The notes under the pieces are model-generated. The model was not told the origin of the DNA. It ran no database searches and worked only from the letters and a program-made list of their open reading frames with translations. A DNA stretch of 64,000 bases. It comes from Allodiplogaster sudhausi (lineage: Eukaryota > Nematoda > Chromadorea > Rhabditida > Diplogasteridae). Numbering within the stretch: the first letter of the stretch is position 1; every line of letters begins with the position of its first letter. Made by a program: the position numbers and the translations under genes. The stretch lies in the NCBI GenBank assembly GCA_945643635.1, contig CALZFC010000268.1:1863501-1927500 (forward strand), read 5' to 3'. Shown here piece after piece: positions 63,964 to 64,000 of this stretch.

Positions 63964-64000
63964 ATGCAAGGAAATTTGTAGTTAGGGAATGGAATGGAGC

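Overview
The window is nuclear DNA of an animal, most likely a nematode of the rhabditid/diplogastrid type. Introns are GT-AG with short TTTTCAG- or TTTAG-like acceptors. A TTTTAG trans-splice-like site lies 16 bases upstream of one start codon. The gene set fits: an NRDE-2 orthologue, an N2227/carnosine methyltransferase, a TVP23 protein, a serpin, and a cluster of small Ly6-like secreted proteins. I cannot name the species. Most long open frames outside these genes are (CT)n/(GA)n repeats and are not genes.

Layout. 1-5.9 kb: simple repeats, a segmental duplication that includes a relic of a serpin exon, a solo LTR (3068-3349, 5-bp target duplication) and a hAT-type MITE (3744-4119, 8-bp target duplication). 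5.9-8.9 kb (+): a serpin with a good C-terminal half and reactive loop but a damaged front. 9.5-14.2 kb: a Tc1/mariner-type MITE and another small inverted-repeat element in gene-poor DNA. 15.5-23.1 kb (+): a 12-exon dual-specificity-phosphatase-like gene that has lost the catalytic Arg, with a second hAT-type MITE in an intron. 24.8-27.4 kb (-): a complete 6-exon TVP23 gene. 28.3-43.9 kb (-): a complete 35-exon nrde-2 gene encoding about 1202 residues. 45.0-49.2 kb (+): a 10-exon CARNMT1 gene, divergent from nrde-2, with a MITE inserted exactly at its start codon. 49.5-53.8 kb and 63.4-64.0 kb: a Ly6/three-finger gene family with two intact-looking members and three broken ones, in inverted and direct duplications.

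54.9-63.0 kb holds the most unusual structure. Two 2,024-bp inverted repeats (55662-57685 and 60930-62953) appear identical and flank 3.2 kb. That spacer carries a FLYWCH/MULE (Mutator-like) transposase gene whose candidate catalytic D, D and E are all present. Each arm holds an array of 42-bp (14-codon) minisatellite units built on a TGAGAAC core. One more array lies just outside the left arm and part of another lies inside the right boundary. This may be a large Mutator-like element with kilobase terminal inverted repeats, a host palindrome, or partly an assembly product.

The host genes look like unrelated housekeeping functions: protease inhibition, Golgi membrane traffic, nuclear RNA surveillance/RNAi, histidine-dipeptide or protein methylation, and secreted Ly6 proteins. 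No operon or pathway link is evident. All gene models were read by eye from splice signals, reading phase and family resemblance. No alignments were run.
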